DNA of 64,000 nucleotides from JABDMH01 sp965223165 (GTDB taxonomy: Bacteria; Bacteroidota; Bacteroidia; Chitinophagales; Saprospiraceae). A model generated the notes under the pieces. The model worked only from the letters and a program-made list of their open reading frames with translations. It was not told where the DNA came from and ran no database searches. Positions 36,701-45,142 of the stretch are shown piece by piece (positions within the stretch are counted from its first letter, which is position 1; each line of letters begins with the position of its first letter). The translations under genes were made by a program, and so were the position numbers. The stretch covers positions 186,001 through 250,000 of the forward strand of contig CBDCVQ010000020.1 of NCBI GenBank assembly GCA_965223165.1, written 5' to 3'.

Positions 36701-36792
36701 TGTCAATCGGTGTCAGCAACATCCAAGGGGTAGAGGGATTTGCCGTACCAACGACAAGTACCTTCGGCTTGAATGTGAATGTTAAGCTTTAA
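33718..36792 (+). CDS. SusC/RagA-type TonB-dependent outer-membrane transporter
   Basis: A 1024-residue protein from ATG 33718 (33712 is the alternative). Signal peptide to about GGWAQ, then a carboxypeptidase-regulatory-like domain (TTVSGNITDEDGSPLIGVNI), the SusC-type VELQEVVVTSLG stretch, a plug domain with PLYIIDGVPM and YGARANNGAVVITTKKG, then the barrel ending in TSTFGLNVNVKL. With the SusD lipoprotein that follows it forms the oligosaccharide uptake pair in the outer membrane. The substrate cannot be read. Confidence 0.96.
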   Translation: MKYNLYLSVALMLLTAVGGWAQTTVSGNITDEDGSPLIGVNILEQGTANGTVTDLDGTYSIVVSTADAVLIYSYTGFSTQSVTVGDRTVIDITLRPGVELQEVVVTSLGIEREKRRISYAAQNVDTRNIAQARELNVANSIAGKVAGVDLVRSSAGVGSASRVTIRGNRSITGNNQPLYIIDGVPMSNTAFSNPNSDNGGVQSGDGIGNINPDDIENITVLKGPNAVAIYGARANNGAVVITTKKGVARKGIGVEFNFNNSIDRPLILTKFQNVYGQGNGGVYIPSSEEGWGARMDGQLVDHWTNNPNFEGPSQYAYSPHNNFEDFFVTGYNLANSLTLTTGSEDVRALFSYTNTNSRGIVETNELRRHNFNLRLDGNLSKRLSFDAKLTYFNQQVDNRLATGDDFNNPMRAIYRQPSSISLEQVKEFEFFDDLGNRRQHYWNPGTNGGENVYWMLNRTKRDENRNRVIGMGMLRYQIADGLSFMLRSSFDQVFEDQSYMQYNDTYTIADAGNLNLDDRRGVETNNDFLINYNRNIGSSFSIDASVGGNILYQRQSTLNTRTNRLLKPNLFVITNTSQINSSQGGWEKEVHSLYGFASIGYKDFLYLDITGRNDWSSTLPADNRSYFYPSVGLTWIITDMLRIAPDFLTFAKIRASYAEVGSDTDPYRLSQIFNFGAGGVLGYAWKGSSLPALELRPENTESVELGFDVRLFSNRLGIDFTWYKSNTFDQLLSIPLPRPSGFSSKFINAGNIQNKGVEVVLSATPLEGRDFTWDLMVNFASNENIAIELTDDLKEFTTRGRSWMTTHAIIEGEVYDQILTRGFERNEQGRILINDLGLPLTTPGQTVPQGSAAPDWTGGLTNNLSYKGLTLSALIDVRSGGKVFSFTEANLTFDGYSAQTLEGRDGFVVDGVLASDGSENTIVTTAEAYWHALGGRNSPIGEPYGYDASFIRLREIVLGYTFDLKSDIVQDLSVSLYGRNLGFLYNASEIIDPGMSIGVSNIQGVEGFAVPTTSTFGLNVNVKL

Positions 36793-36821
36793 TTAGAAGA
36801 CCACTAAAAACAATATACATC

Positions 36822-38372
36822 ATGAAAATAGATCTCTTCTTGAAGTTTGCTTTGTGCGGCTTTTTGATACTCGCTATGACAACCGGATGTACCGATGATT
36901 TTGATGAACTCAATACCAATCCACGAGTCCTTAGCGAATTGGATCCGGCCACGATTGGCAACGTCTACGCGCGTTGTCAGTATCGAGGCTTCTTCATTAA
37001 CTACCACCAGACCCGGCAAACCTTGTTTGCTGATTACTACTGTCAATATACTTCCAACACGCAAAATGCCTTCCCGTCTGACCGGTATGTCCTGGTCGGT
37101 GGATGGTTGAATGGGTCTTGGAATGCTTTCTATTCCGATCTAGCCGGAAATCTTGCGGAAGTACTGACCGCCACAGACCCCAGTGAGAATCCGGGATTGG
37201 AGGCTGAGCATGCATTGGCTCAGATTTGGAGAGTCATTACCTACGAGCGAATGGCTAATTACTGGGGTCCAATACCGTATAGCCAGGTAAACAATGCTGA
37301 ATCTTCGGTTCCTTATGATTCTGAGGAGGACATTTACAAGAGTTTCTTCACAATACTGGACAATGCACTGTCCACATTAAATGGTAAGCGGGGTGGGACT
37401 GCCTTCGGGGCCCACGATCAAGTCTACGGAGGTGATATCGACAAGTGGATCACATTCGCCAACACGCTGAGACTCAGAATTGCCATGAGGATCTCAGATG
37501 TGGAGCCAGGGCTGGCCCAGCAGCAAGCTGAAAAAGCCGTTAGTGACGGCGTCATGCTTAGCACGGATGATGACGCCTTGTTTCAGACGACCGCCAACTC
37601 TCCCCACAACATGCCTAGGATGCTGCCTTGGAATGAATTCCGCATGAGCGCCACGATGGAAAGTGTTCTTAAGGGGTATGAAGATCCTAGATTGCCGATT
37701 TTGTGGTCTCCAGCTGCCACCGACGGAGAGTACCGCGGATTGCGAAACGGGTATGAGATCGTTGATCTAGGAGGTAAAGAAGAGTTGAACTTTAATAATC
37801 TGTCTGAACCTGGACCGCAATGGAAGCCAGTCTCCGTACGGGACAACCTACCTTATGAAATCATGATGTCACCGGAGGCTTACTTTCTCAGAGCTGAGGG
37901 TGTTTTGAAAGGTTGGAACATGGGTGGAACAGCAGAGGAATTCTATAACAAGGGCATCGAGATGAATATGAAGCGCTGGGGCATTGTAGATGATGCGGCA
38001 ATCGCCGCCTATCAGCAGAGTACCAACGTGCCTGTTGCCACGCACGATGCACCTGAACCAGTTTCTGACATTCCCATTAAGTTTGATGCCACTGACAATG
38101 CCATAGCCCTGGAGCAAATTCATACGCAGAAATGGATCGCCCTTTATCCAGACGGATGGGAGGCATGGGCTGATCTCCGACGATCAGAGTTACCTCGAAT
38201 GTATCCTCGCATGGCTTCGGAGAACCCTGACGTAGGTGTTGATGAGTTGATGCGAAGGGTCACATATGTAAGTGGTGAGTACACCACCAATGGTCCTGCC
38301 GTGGCAGATGCCGTGAGTAAGCTTGGAGGCCCCGATCTTGGGAGCACACGCCTGTGGTGGGATCCTAACTAG
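36822..38372 (+). CDS. SusD/RagB-like nutrient-binding outer-membrane lipoprotein (SusD-like_2 type)
   Basis: A 516-residue lipoprotein with the lipobox LAMTTGC (Cys about 23) and the opening DDFDELNTNPRVLSELDP, which is typical of the SusD-like_2 subgroup. The TPR-like core has VITYERMANYWGPIPYSQV and WADLRRSELPRMYP near the end. It caps the SusC pore and selects the ligand. It starts 30 bases after the SusC stop and a terminator follows. Confidence 0.95.
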   Translation: MKIDLFLKFALCGFLILAMTTGCTDDFDELNTNPRVLSELDPATIGNVYARCQYRGFFINYHQTRQTLFADYYCQYTSNTQNAFPSDRYVLVGGWLNGSWNAFYSDLAGNLAEVLTATDPSENPGLEAEHALAQIWRVITYERMANYWGPIPYSQVNNAESSVPYDSEEDIYKSFFTILDNALSTLNGKRGGTAFGAHDQVYGGDIDKWITFANTLRLRIAMRISDVEPGLAQQQAEKAVSDGVMLSTDDDALFQTTANSPHNMPRMLPWNEFRMSATMESVLKGYEDPRLPILWSPAATDGEYRGLRNGYEIVDLGGKEELNFNNLSEPGPQWKPVSVRDNLPYEIMMSPEAYFLRAEGVLKGWNMGGTAEEFYNKGIEMNMKRWGIVDDAAIAAYQQSTNVPVATHDAPEPVSDIPIKFDATDNAIALEQIHTQKWIALYPDGWEAWADLRRSELPRMYPRMASENPDVGVDELMRRVTYVSGEYTTNGPAVADAVSKLGGPDLGSTRLWWDPN

Positions 38373-38401
38373 TTGGAAGGATCAGAAAATATGACTTTTA
38401 G

Positions 38402-38431
38402 AAAAGACAGGTTCCGGCCTGTCTTTTTTAG
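38402..38431 (+). terminator. Intrinsic terminator after susD
   Basis: Arms AAAAGACAGG (38402-38411) and CCTGTCTTTT (38418-38427) around a six-base loop, with a T-run to 38429. Confidence 0.85.
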
Positions 38432-38528
38432 ATCTATCCCTTTCCTCGCACTGTTTAATGTCTTTGCCGGCACTTATCTTGCAGGTTAGCCGACACCTCA
38501 GTGTGTCACCCTCAATCATATTTGTTCA

Positions 38529-39296
38529 ATGCGTATTCTAATCTTGTCGTTTACCATTTTTCTATTCATCTTGGCTTGCCACAGTCGAGACTCAGAAGAT
38601 CACACATTTACGCCTCAAGAGTACGATGGACTTGGTATTCCGAGTCATGACCGACACTGGACTGGTGCCGACTACAACGCTGCCTGCAGAAATCTCTTCA
38701 AAGTGCGGTATCAGGCACCTCTCTCCCTCCCGCGAAAAAGCAGCAAAAAATCAGGACCACTATTTGAGCGCCTAGTCAGCCTGGAAAACCTCTCCTTTCT
38801 CAAAAACGACACCATACCGCTGCACAATAAAGCTTACCAAATCAGCATATTTGTCAATATTCAAAGTACTTTGCTTGACATTTACTACAATGCATCTACG
38901 AGAGAACAATACTATAGTACCGAACTTGCCCATATCTATATCTTTGGCCTTCAAATAGCCGAGCAAATGCTGGAGCTTGCAAATGAGATCAACGAATCAA
39001 AGGACAGCAGAGATAAGCACATGCAGTACGAGTTTGAGACGATTCGAATTTCCTATATGAAAATGCTCGAATATGTTTTAGGAAGGTCAAAGCATAGAGC
39101 GCTGTATGGCTTGAATGATTTCATCCTCCTGAGCGACTCCATAGCTTCATCGATAAGCAGGAACTTGATCTGGTTTGATTCCGCTTCAATCGATCATCTA
39201 CAACCTGCACTTCAAGCAATGATTGACAGCAGTTCGATCGAGGAGTTAAAGGAGCAGTATTCAGTCCTCATAGACAGCCTTCTTAGCAGAAGATAG
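38529..39296 (+). CDS. Hypothetical lipoprotein, mostly helical
   Basis: A 255-residue protein with a lipoprotein signal (IFLFILACHS, Cys about 17). The rest is rich in helix formers, with several Leu/Ile/Glu heptad-like stretches (ELAHIYIFGLQIAEQMLELANEI would be one long helix) and no motif that I recognise. The sequence is poorer in GC than its neighbours. It stands alone between two terminators, so it is not obviously part of the SusC/D operon. Confidence 0.65.
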   Translation: MRILILSFTIFLFILACHSRDSEDHTFTPQEYDGLGIPSHDRHWTGADYNAACRNLFKVRYQAPLSLPRKSSKKSGPLFERLVSLENLSFLKNDTIPLHNKAYQISIFVNIQSTLLDIYYNASTREQYYSTELAHIYIFGLQIAEQMLELANEINESKDSRDKHMQYEFETIRISYMKMLEYVLGRSKHRALYGLNDFILLSDSIASSISRNLIWFDSASIDHLQPALQAMIDSSSIEELKEQYSVLIDSLLSRR

Positions 39297-39743
39297 ACCA
39301 GATACCTTCACCTGCCAAGCCAAAAATTGTCCCCAAATCACAGCCTGCCCCTTTGCATGATGGGTACAAATGTAGTGCTCGGCCTATTCAAGTTGAGATC
39401 CCCCTATTTTATGGGTCAACTATCTTTGAGAAGTCTTCCTGAAGTACTACTTTTACCTACCTCAGAAGGAACATTATAAAGGCTGAGCTATTTGCCAGAA
39501 ACTGTACCACCTCCACAAATGAGAATTGGAGTACTGTTCCAGCGCAATGCGACAATTGAACTTGGATGGATTTTATCTCAGCGGGCGGAATCTATCTTAG
39601 CAGGTGACCATTCAGGCCACCGGTCGTAAAGCAGACACCATGCGATTTCTGGTGGGACAAGAAATAGAAGATTTACTTTCTGTGCTGCCTGATTATCGTC
39701 CTCAGGCAGCATAGAAATATTCCTACATTGAAAATTTCTTCTG
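39297..39743. other. Gene-free stretch with a decayed short frame and a hairpin
   Basis: No intact gene. One frame from 39547 reads about 17 residues, a TAG at 39598, then another 37 residues ending MRFLVGQEIEDLLSVLPDYR, which might be a relic of a gene. Its end forms a 10-bp hairpin (TGCTGCCTGA 39683-39692, TCAGGCAGCA 39702-39711) without a T-run. Nothing else seen. Confidence 0.4.
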
Positions 39744-39776
39744 AGCACCAACTACTCGTTAGTTGGTGCTTTTTTT
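39744..39776 (+). terminator. Intrinsic terminator just before the FG-GAP protein gene
   Basis: Eleven perfect pairs AGCACCAACTA (39744-39754) and TAGTTGGTGCT (39760-39770) with a five-base loop and seven T. It lies inside the longest open frame of the next gene, which shows that translation really starts after it. Confidence 0.85.
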
Positions 39777-39799
39777 CTACCTTAATATTACGCATATCT

Positions 39800-42700
39800 G
39801 TGCATTGCTCCTGGACATATCTCGCCGTACTGTGCCTGCTGGTCGCCAGCTGTCAGTCGGATCCCAAAACGCTGTTTGATCGGCTACATCCCCGGCATAC
39901 CGGCATAGAGTTCAGGAATACACTCAAGGAATCCAACGACTTTAATGTGATGAAGTATGGCTACTTCTACAATGGCGGCGGCGTAGCTATCGGAGACTTG
40001 GACAACAATGGCCTGCAAGACATATATTTCACCGGCAATCTGGTGGCCAGCCGCCTCTACCTCAATCAAGGATCTTGGGCCTTTGACGAAGTGGCTGCGG
40101 ACGTCGGTGTAGCTGCCGAGGGCCTCTGGAATACGGGTGTCACCCTGGCAGACGTCAACGCAGATGGGTGGCTAGATATCTACGTCTGCCGGTCGGCGGC
40201 GGTCAATGCGGATGCACGTCGCAATCTCCTCTTTATCAACCAAGGCTCCAATAGTGGCGGACAAATCAGCTTTGTGGACGAAGCAGAACGGCTAGGCCTG
40301 GACGACCAAGGCTACTCCACCCAGGCCGCCTTCTTCGATGCTGATCTAGACGGAGACCTGGACATGTATCTCCTCAACCACTCCCTACCCCAGTACGCTG
40401 ACTTTTCCAGTTACATCGGCCAACTTAAGCATCGAGTGAATCCCTATTTCGGTGATAAACTATACCGCAATGACGACGGGAAATTTGTCGACGTCACTTC
40501 AGAGGCCGGAATCAAGGCCAACGTCCTGGGCTTTGGTTTGGGGGTGGCTATATCAGACTTAAATGGTGATGGTTGGCCCGACATCTATGTCAGCAACGAC
40601 TTTAACGAGGAGGATTATCTGTATATCAATCAGCAGGACGGAACCTTTGCCGAGCAACTGTCAGGGGCCATGAATCAGACCTCCTTGTTCTCGATGGGCT
40701 CCGACGCCGCCGATGTCAACAACGATGGCCATCCGGACGTGGTGACACTGGATATGCTGCCTGGCGATCACTATCGAAACAAGTTGACCTCCGGCCCAGA
40801 CAACTTTGACAAATATGAAGCACTCCTAAGCCAGGGCTTTCATCCGCAGGTGATGCGCAATATGTTGCAGGTCAATGACGGGCAAGGACATTTTCGGGAG
40901 ATGGGTCAGCTTGCCGGAATTAGCAATACTGACTGGTCTTGGTCTGCACTGGTGGCGGATTACGATCTGGACGGCTGGCAAGATCTCTTTGTCACCAATG
41001 GATATCTGCGGGACTATACCAACATGGACTTCCTTTCATACGCCGTTGATATGAAGGTCGAAGGAGGGGATATTGCCTCAGAGGAGGGCATCGAAGAGCT
41101 GCTGGAACACATGCCCAAGATCGAAGTACCCAATCAGATCTTTAAGAACATCGATGGAACCCGCTTTTCTGACCGTAGTAAATCATGGGGATTTACCAAA
41201 ATCGAGCTGTCCAATGGTGCCGCCTACGGCGATCTCGACAATGATGGAGACCTGGATCTGGTCGTCAACAATGTCAACGACTATGCCGGTGTGTATCGAA
41301 ATACTGCGGTCGAGCGCGCCATGGGCAATTTTCTGAAGATCAAGATCAGCACGGACAATACAACAACCGCGTTTGGCACCAAAGTCACGCTCTATAGCCC
41401 CTCCGGCAAACAACATCGCGAGCTCCATCCCACGCGGGGATTTCAGTCCTCCGTCGAACCCAGTTTGTTCTTCGGGCTGGGCTCCGTAGAACGGATCGAT
41501 TCTCTGATCGTCCAGTGGCCGCTGGGCGATCTGGAGAAGTTTGACTACGTGCCGATCAATGCGCTGCTCGTACTCAAGCAAGGTACGGGCGTCACCTTGG
41601 ATCTGGTCAAGGCCCCTCGGCCCACTACCGCCTTTCAAGAGGTGGATCTGATACCGTTTAGGCACCGAGAAAACAATTTCAACGACTTTCGCGGACAGTC
41701 CCTTTTGCCGCGGTATTATTCTCGACTGGGCCCAAAGATCGCTGCGGCCGATTTTGATGGAGACGGAAGGGAGGAGATCATCTGTGCTGGAGCTGCGGAC
41801 CAACCCACCACGATGTTTAGGGCCAGCGGGCAAGCATTCACCACCAAGGCGCAACCTGCTTTTGAAGCTGACCAGGCCTTTGAAGATGTAGCGCTCGTGG
41901 CCCGCGACCTCGACGGTGACCTGGATGTGGATCTGCTCATTGCCTCCGGAGGCAATGCCAAGCCGCATGGGGATTCGAGCTATTTTGCCCGGCTCTACCT
42001 CAATGACGGACGGGGCCACTTTGCGCGCGATCGTACCTTCCCAACGGTCTTGTGCCATGCCCACTGTGCCGATGTGGCAGATTATGATGGCGATGGTGAT
42101 CCGGACATCTTTCTCGGGGGTGCTTATCGAGCGCAACTGTACCCTACCCCCGAGGCCAACCACCTCCTCATCAACGACGGATCCGGGCAATTCACTGCCA
42201 TGACCGACCTCCCATTTGAATTTCACAAGACCACCGCGGTGGAAAGCGCAGATGTCCATGCCGACGGACAAATCGATCTGATCTTGGCCGGTGAATGGGA
42301 GCGCATTGAGATCTGGACTTTGCAGGATGGGCGATGGGAACTGACCCAATCATCTCCGCATAAAGGTCTTTGGACGGCCCTTTGTGCGGCCAATCTTGAT
42401 GCCGACCCCGCCCTGGAGATCGTGGCGGGCAACCATGGCCGCAATAGTCAATGGCAAGCCTCACCTCAGGCGCCGATGATCTTATATTCTGGCGATTTTG
42501 ATGACAATGGCACGATCGACCCGGTTCTCACCACTTTCCACAGCGGGGAGAGCTATCCATTTGTTTCGCGAGATGACTTGGTAGGTCAATTGGCGGCTTT
42601 CAAAAAATACTTTGTATCCTATGCCGACTATGCCGGTTTTTCGACCGCAGACTTTCTCGGGCTGATCGGTGAGTATCACGCGGACAGCGTCCAAGAATTG

Positions 42701-43069
42701 AATTCGGTTTGTCTCGATCTCGCCGAGGACGGTATGCGTACCATGGTATTACCCGACGCGGCTCAGCTGGCGCCCCTCTTTAGTATACAAGCCATCGACT
42801 ATGATGGAGACGGGGATCAGGATCTGGTCTTGGCCGGCAACCAGAAGTACAACCGGGTCAAACTAGGCGAAATGCAGGCCAACCACGGTGTCCTATTGGA
42901 AAACCATGGCGAGCTCTCTTTCTCCGAGGTCCCGCCCGCACATAGCGGCCTGGCCGTGGATGGGGATATCCGAGATGGTGCCGTCATCACTGTGACCGGC
43001 ACCCGGCATATCGTCTTCGCTCGCAATGACGGGCCCATGATTTCTTACCGCCTCCATGCGCCAGACTGA
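39800..43069 (+). CDS. FG-GAP/VCBS repeat lipoprotein with ASPIC/UnbV domain
   Basis: A protein of 1089 residues if it starts at GTG 39800, which leaves a lipoprotein signal ending CLLVASC; the open frame begins at 39728 but includes a terminator. It has many FG-GAP-type calcium loops (GDLDNNGLQDIYFTGN, ADVNADGWLDIYVCR, DADLDGDLDMYLL, SDLNGDGWPDIYVSN, ADYDGDGDPDIFLGG), likely two seven-bladed propellers, and an ASPIC/UnbV segment near residues 520-600 (AFGTKVTLYSPSGKQ, HPTRGFQSSVEPSLFFGLG). Surface glycan binding at the outer membrane is the usual idea for such proteins next to SusC/D genes. The RraA gene follows by nine bases. Confidence 0.9.
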   Translation: MHCSWTYLAVLCLLVASCQSDPKTLFDRLHPRHTGIEFRNTLKESNDFNVMKYGYFYNGGGVAIGDLDNNGLQDIYFTGNLVASRLYLNQGSWAFDEVAADVGVAAEGLWNTGVTLADVNADGWLDIYVCRSAAVNADARRNLLFINQGSNSGGQISFVDEAERLGLDDQGYSTQAAFFDADLDGDLDMYLLNHSLPQYADFSSYIGQLKHRVNPYFGDKLYRNDDGKFVDVTSEAGIKANVLGFGLGVAISDLNGDGWPDIYVSNDFNEEDYLYINQQDGTFAEQLSGAMNQTSLFSMGSDAADVNNDGHPDVVTLDMLPGDHYRNKLTSGPDNFDKYEALLSQGFHPQVMRNMLQVNDGQGHFREMGQLAGISNTDWSWSALVADYDLDGWQDLFVTNGYLRDYTNMDFLSYAVDMKVEGGDIASEEGIEELLEHMPKIEVPNQIFKNIDGTRFSDRSKSWGFTKIELSNGAAYGDLDNDGDLDLVVNNVNDYAGVYRNTAVERAMGNFLKIKISTDNTTTAFGTKVTLYSPSGKQHRELHPTRGFQSSVEPSLFFGLGSVERIDSLIVQWPLGDLEKFDYVPINALLVLKQGTGVTLDLVKAPRPTTAFQEVDLIPFRHRENNFNDFRGQSLLPRYYSRLGPKIAAADFDGDGREEIICAGAADQPTTMFRASGQAFTTKAQPAFEADQAFEDVALVARDLDGDLDVDLLIASGGNAKPHGDSSYFARLYLNDGRGHFARDRTFPTVLCHAHCADVADYDGDGDPDIFLGGAYRAQLYPTPEANHLLINDGSGQFTAMTDLPFEFHKTTAVESADVHADGQIDLILAGEWERIEIWTLQDGRWELTQSSPHKGLWTALCAANLDADPALEIVAGNHGRNSQWQASPQAPMILYSGDFDDNGTIDPVLTTFHSGESYPFVSRDDLVGQLAAFKKYFVSYADYAGFSTADFLGLIGEYHADSVQELNSVCLDLAEDGMRTMVLPDAAQLAPLFSIQAIDYDGDGDQDLVLAGNQKYNRVKLGEMQANHGVLLENHGELSFSEVPPAHSGLAVDGDIRDGAVITVTGTRHIVFARNDGPMISYRLHAPD

Positions 43070-43078
43070 AGCTTAGCA

Positions 43079-43768
43079 ATGAATAATCTACCCTCCTGGA
43101 ACTCCGATGAAGAGCTCTTCGCCCTGATGCGGTCACACTTGTTTCCGGCTGTGATCGGTGATATCATGGATGGCATGGGTCTTTTGCACCAATTCCTACC
43201 GGCGGAGATTCAGCCTTTGCGGGCGGATATGGTGGTGGTCGGCAGAGCCATGCCCCTGCTGGTGGAAGATATCCATGCCGGCAATCAACAGCTGGTGCAG
43301 GACAAACCATTTGGACTGATGCTCGAGGCGCTTGACGACCTGAAGAAGGGGGAAGTATATCTGGCATCCGGCGGTTCATTTGACTACGCACTCTGGGGCG
43401 AGCTGATGAGTACACGCGCCATCAAGCTGGGTGCTGCCGGAGCCGTGCTGGACGGGTACAGTAGGGATACCCCTGGAATCTTGGATCTCAACTTTCCCAC
43501 CTTCTCCCGAGGGCGTTTTGCTCAGGATCAAGGACCTCGTGGCACCGTCGTAGATTTTCGTCTGCCGGTCAACGTGGGCTCGGTTCAAATCTCACCTGGC
43601 GACCTGATGATGGGAGATCTCGATGGAATCTGCGTCATTCCTCGAGACAGCGAAGACGAGGTGATTCGGCAGTCCTTGACAAAAGCTATGGGCGAAAAGG
43701 TGGTGCAAGAGGCCATCACTGGGGGTATGTCTGCCGTAGAGGCTTTCAAGACCTATGGCATCATGTAA
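43079..43768 (+). CDS. RraA-family aldolase/decarboxylase-like protein
   Basis: A 229-residue protein of the RraA fold (HMG aldolase, oxaloacetate decarboxylase and RNase E inhibitor share it). AAGAVLDGYSRDTPGI has the substrate-binding Arg and the metal-coordinating Asp of the enzymatic members, and GDLMMGDLDGICVIP is the conserved end strand. Since these key residues are present and the locus is catabolic, a retro-aldol or decarboxylation step on a 2-keto acid is likely. Confidence 0.9.
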   Translation: MNNLPSWNSDEELFALMRSHLFPAVIGDIMDGMGLLHQFLPAEIQPLRADMVVVGRAMPLLVEDIHAGNQQLVQDKPFGLMLEALDDLKKGEVYLASGGSFDYALWGELMSTRAIKLGAAGAVLDGYSRDTPGILDLNFPTFSRGRFAQDQGPRGTVVDFRLPVNVGSVQISPGDLMMGDLDGICVIPRDSEDEVIRQSLTKAMGEKVVQEAITGGMSAVEAFKTYGIM

Positions 43769-43809
43769 CGGACCTCGTCATTATTCAATCTTGACTTAAC
43801 AACGAATCC

Positions 43810-44604
43810 ATGGCTACGCAACTAGACCTGAGTCAAATGAAAGTGCTGGTGACTGGCGGTGCCGGCACTGGAGTGGGAGCCGGTGTCTGTCAGGCCTTGC
43901 ATGCCGCCGGTGCGACGTTGCTGATCAATGATGTGCGAATACCAGAGCTAGACGCCCTAAAGGATCGGTATCCGGGAGCGCGGTTATACGTGGCCGATCT
44001 GACCGTGACGTCCGAGGTAGATGCCATGTTTGAAGAAATAGCGGCCGATGTTGGACCGATCACAGGATTGGTGAATAATGCGGGCATCGGCCTTAGCAAG
44101 GTAGCCCATGAGGTCCGTGAGGACGAGTTTGATCGGCTCTTCGGCGTCAATGTCAGGGCGGTATGGGATCTGTCCCGGAGGTTTGCGCAGCAATGTATTG
44201 GTCACAGCCATACAGGCAGCATTGTAAATATCTCCTCGGTTCATGCCCATAGTACCATGTCTCGCTACGCCATCTACTGCAGTGCCAAAAACGCGGTCTT
44301 GGGACTGACGAAAGGCATGGCGGTGGAGTTGGGCCCCATGGGCATACGGGTCAATGCCGTCGGGCCCGGATATGTCCACGCGGAGCAAAACTTGGACCTG
44401 ATCAAAACCTGGACCGATGACCCTGAGCAGTGGATAAAGGATTTCTTCGAAAATCAGCAAGTACTCAACTACGAAATACGGCCGATCGACATCGGACAGG
44501 CCGTGGCTTTCCTACTCTCCGATCTGGCGCACTGCATCACCGGACAAAACATCTATGTGGACAATGGTACGACCAGTCTGATCTTTAATAGGGACTATAC
44601 GTAG
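43810..44604 (+). CDS. Short-chain dehydrogenase/reductase
   Basis: A 264-residue classical SDR: cofactor site GGAGTGVGAG (16-25), NNAGIG (89-94), catalytic Ser143, Tyr156 and Lys160 (NISSVHAHS, YAIYCSAK), and the SDR end DLAHCITGQNIYVDNGT. An acidic residue after the second strand (NDVRIPELD) favours NAD(H). In this locus it may oxidise a sugar or sugar-acid hydroxyl. The ensuing repeat-rich gap separates it from the enolase-type gene. Confidence 0.92.
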   Translation: MATQLDLSQMKVLVTGGAGTGVGAGVCQALHAAGATLLINDVRIPELDALKDRYPGARLYVADLTVTSEVDAMFEEIAADVGPITGLVNNAGIGLSKVAHEVREDEFDRLFGVNVRAVWDLSRRFAQQCIGHSHTGSIVNISSVHAHSTMSRYAIYCSAKNAVLGLTKGMAVELGPMGIRVNAVGPGYVHAEQNLDLIKTWTDDPEQWIKDFFENQQVLNYEIRPIDIGQAVAFLLSDLAHCITGQNIYVDNGTTSLIFNRDYT

Positions 44605-44898
44605 CAATATGGACAATGAGCAATGAGCAAGGAGCAAGGAGCAATGGACAATGAGCAATGGACAATGGACAATGAGCAATGGACAATGGACAATGAGCAA
44701 TGAGCAATGAGCAATGAGCAATGAGCAAGGAGCAATGAGCAAGGAGCAAGGAGCAAGGAGCAAGGAGCAAGGAGCAAGGAGCAAGGAGCAAGGAGCAAGG
44801 AGCAAGGAGCAAGGAGCAAGGAGCAAGGAGCAAGGAGCAATGGACAATGAGCTATGGACAATGAACGATGGACAATGAGCTATGGACAATGAGCAATG
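44605..44898. repeat. Heptamer-based tandem repeat array
   Basis: About 290 bp composed of small variants of GAGCAAG/GAGCAAT/GGACAAT. The purest part, about 44730-44840, is GAGCAAG repeated head to tail about fifteen times. It starts at the stop codon of the SDR gene. All long frames across it are repeat artefacts (leucine/alanine/proline/cysteine/serine strings) and are not listed as genes. Confidence 0.95.
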
Positions 44899-44938
44899 AA
44901 GACTCAACCACTCAACGATTACACAATTACACAACTCC

Positions 44939-45140
44939 ACCACAAGACCACAAGACCACAAGACCACAAGACCACAAGACCACAAGACCACAAGACCACA
45001 AGACCACAAGACCACAAGACCACAAGACCATAAGACCACAAGACCATAAGACCATAAGACCATAAGACCATAAGACCATAAGACCATAAGACCATAAGAC
45101 CATAAGACCATAAGACCATAAAACCATAAAAAAACCATAA
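44939..45140. repeat. Octamer tandem repeat array before the enolase-type gene
   Basis: About 22 head-to-tail copies of ACCACAAG turning half-way into ACCATAAG, ending in AACCATAAAC directly before the ATG at 45143. The change from ACCACAAG to ACCATAAG is block-wise, with one crossing at about 45030-45050, as expected of unequal slippage. With the heptamer array it forms a 540-bp gap inside the catabolic cluster. No gene is supported in it. Confidence 0.95.
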
Positions 45141-45142
45141 AC

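Noticed and set aside
44605..45140. Tandem arrays as a CRISPR
   Set aside because: Units are 7-8 bp head to tail without unique spacers and no cas gene is near.
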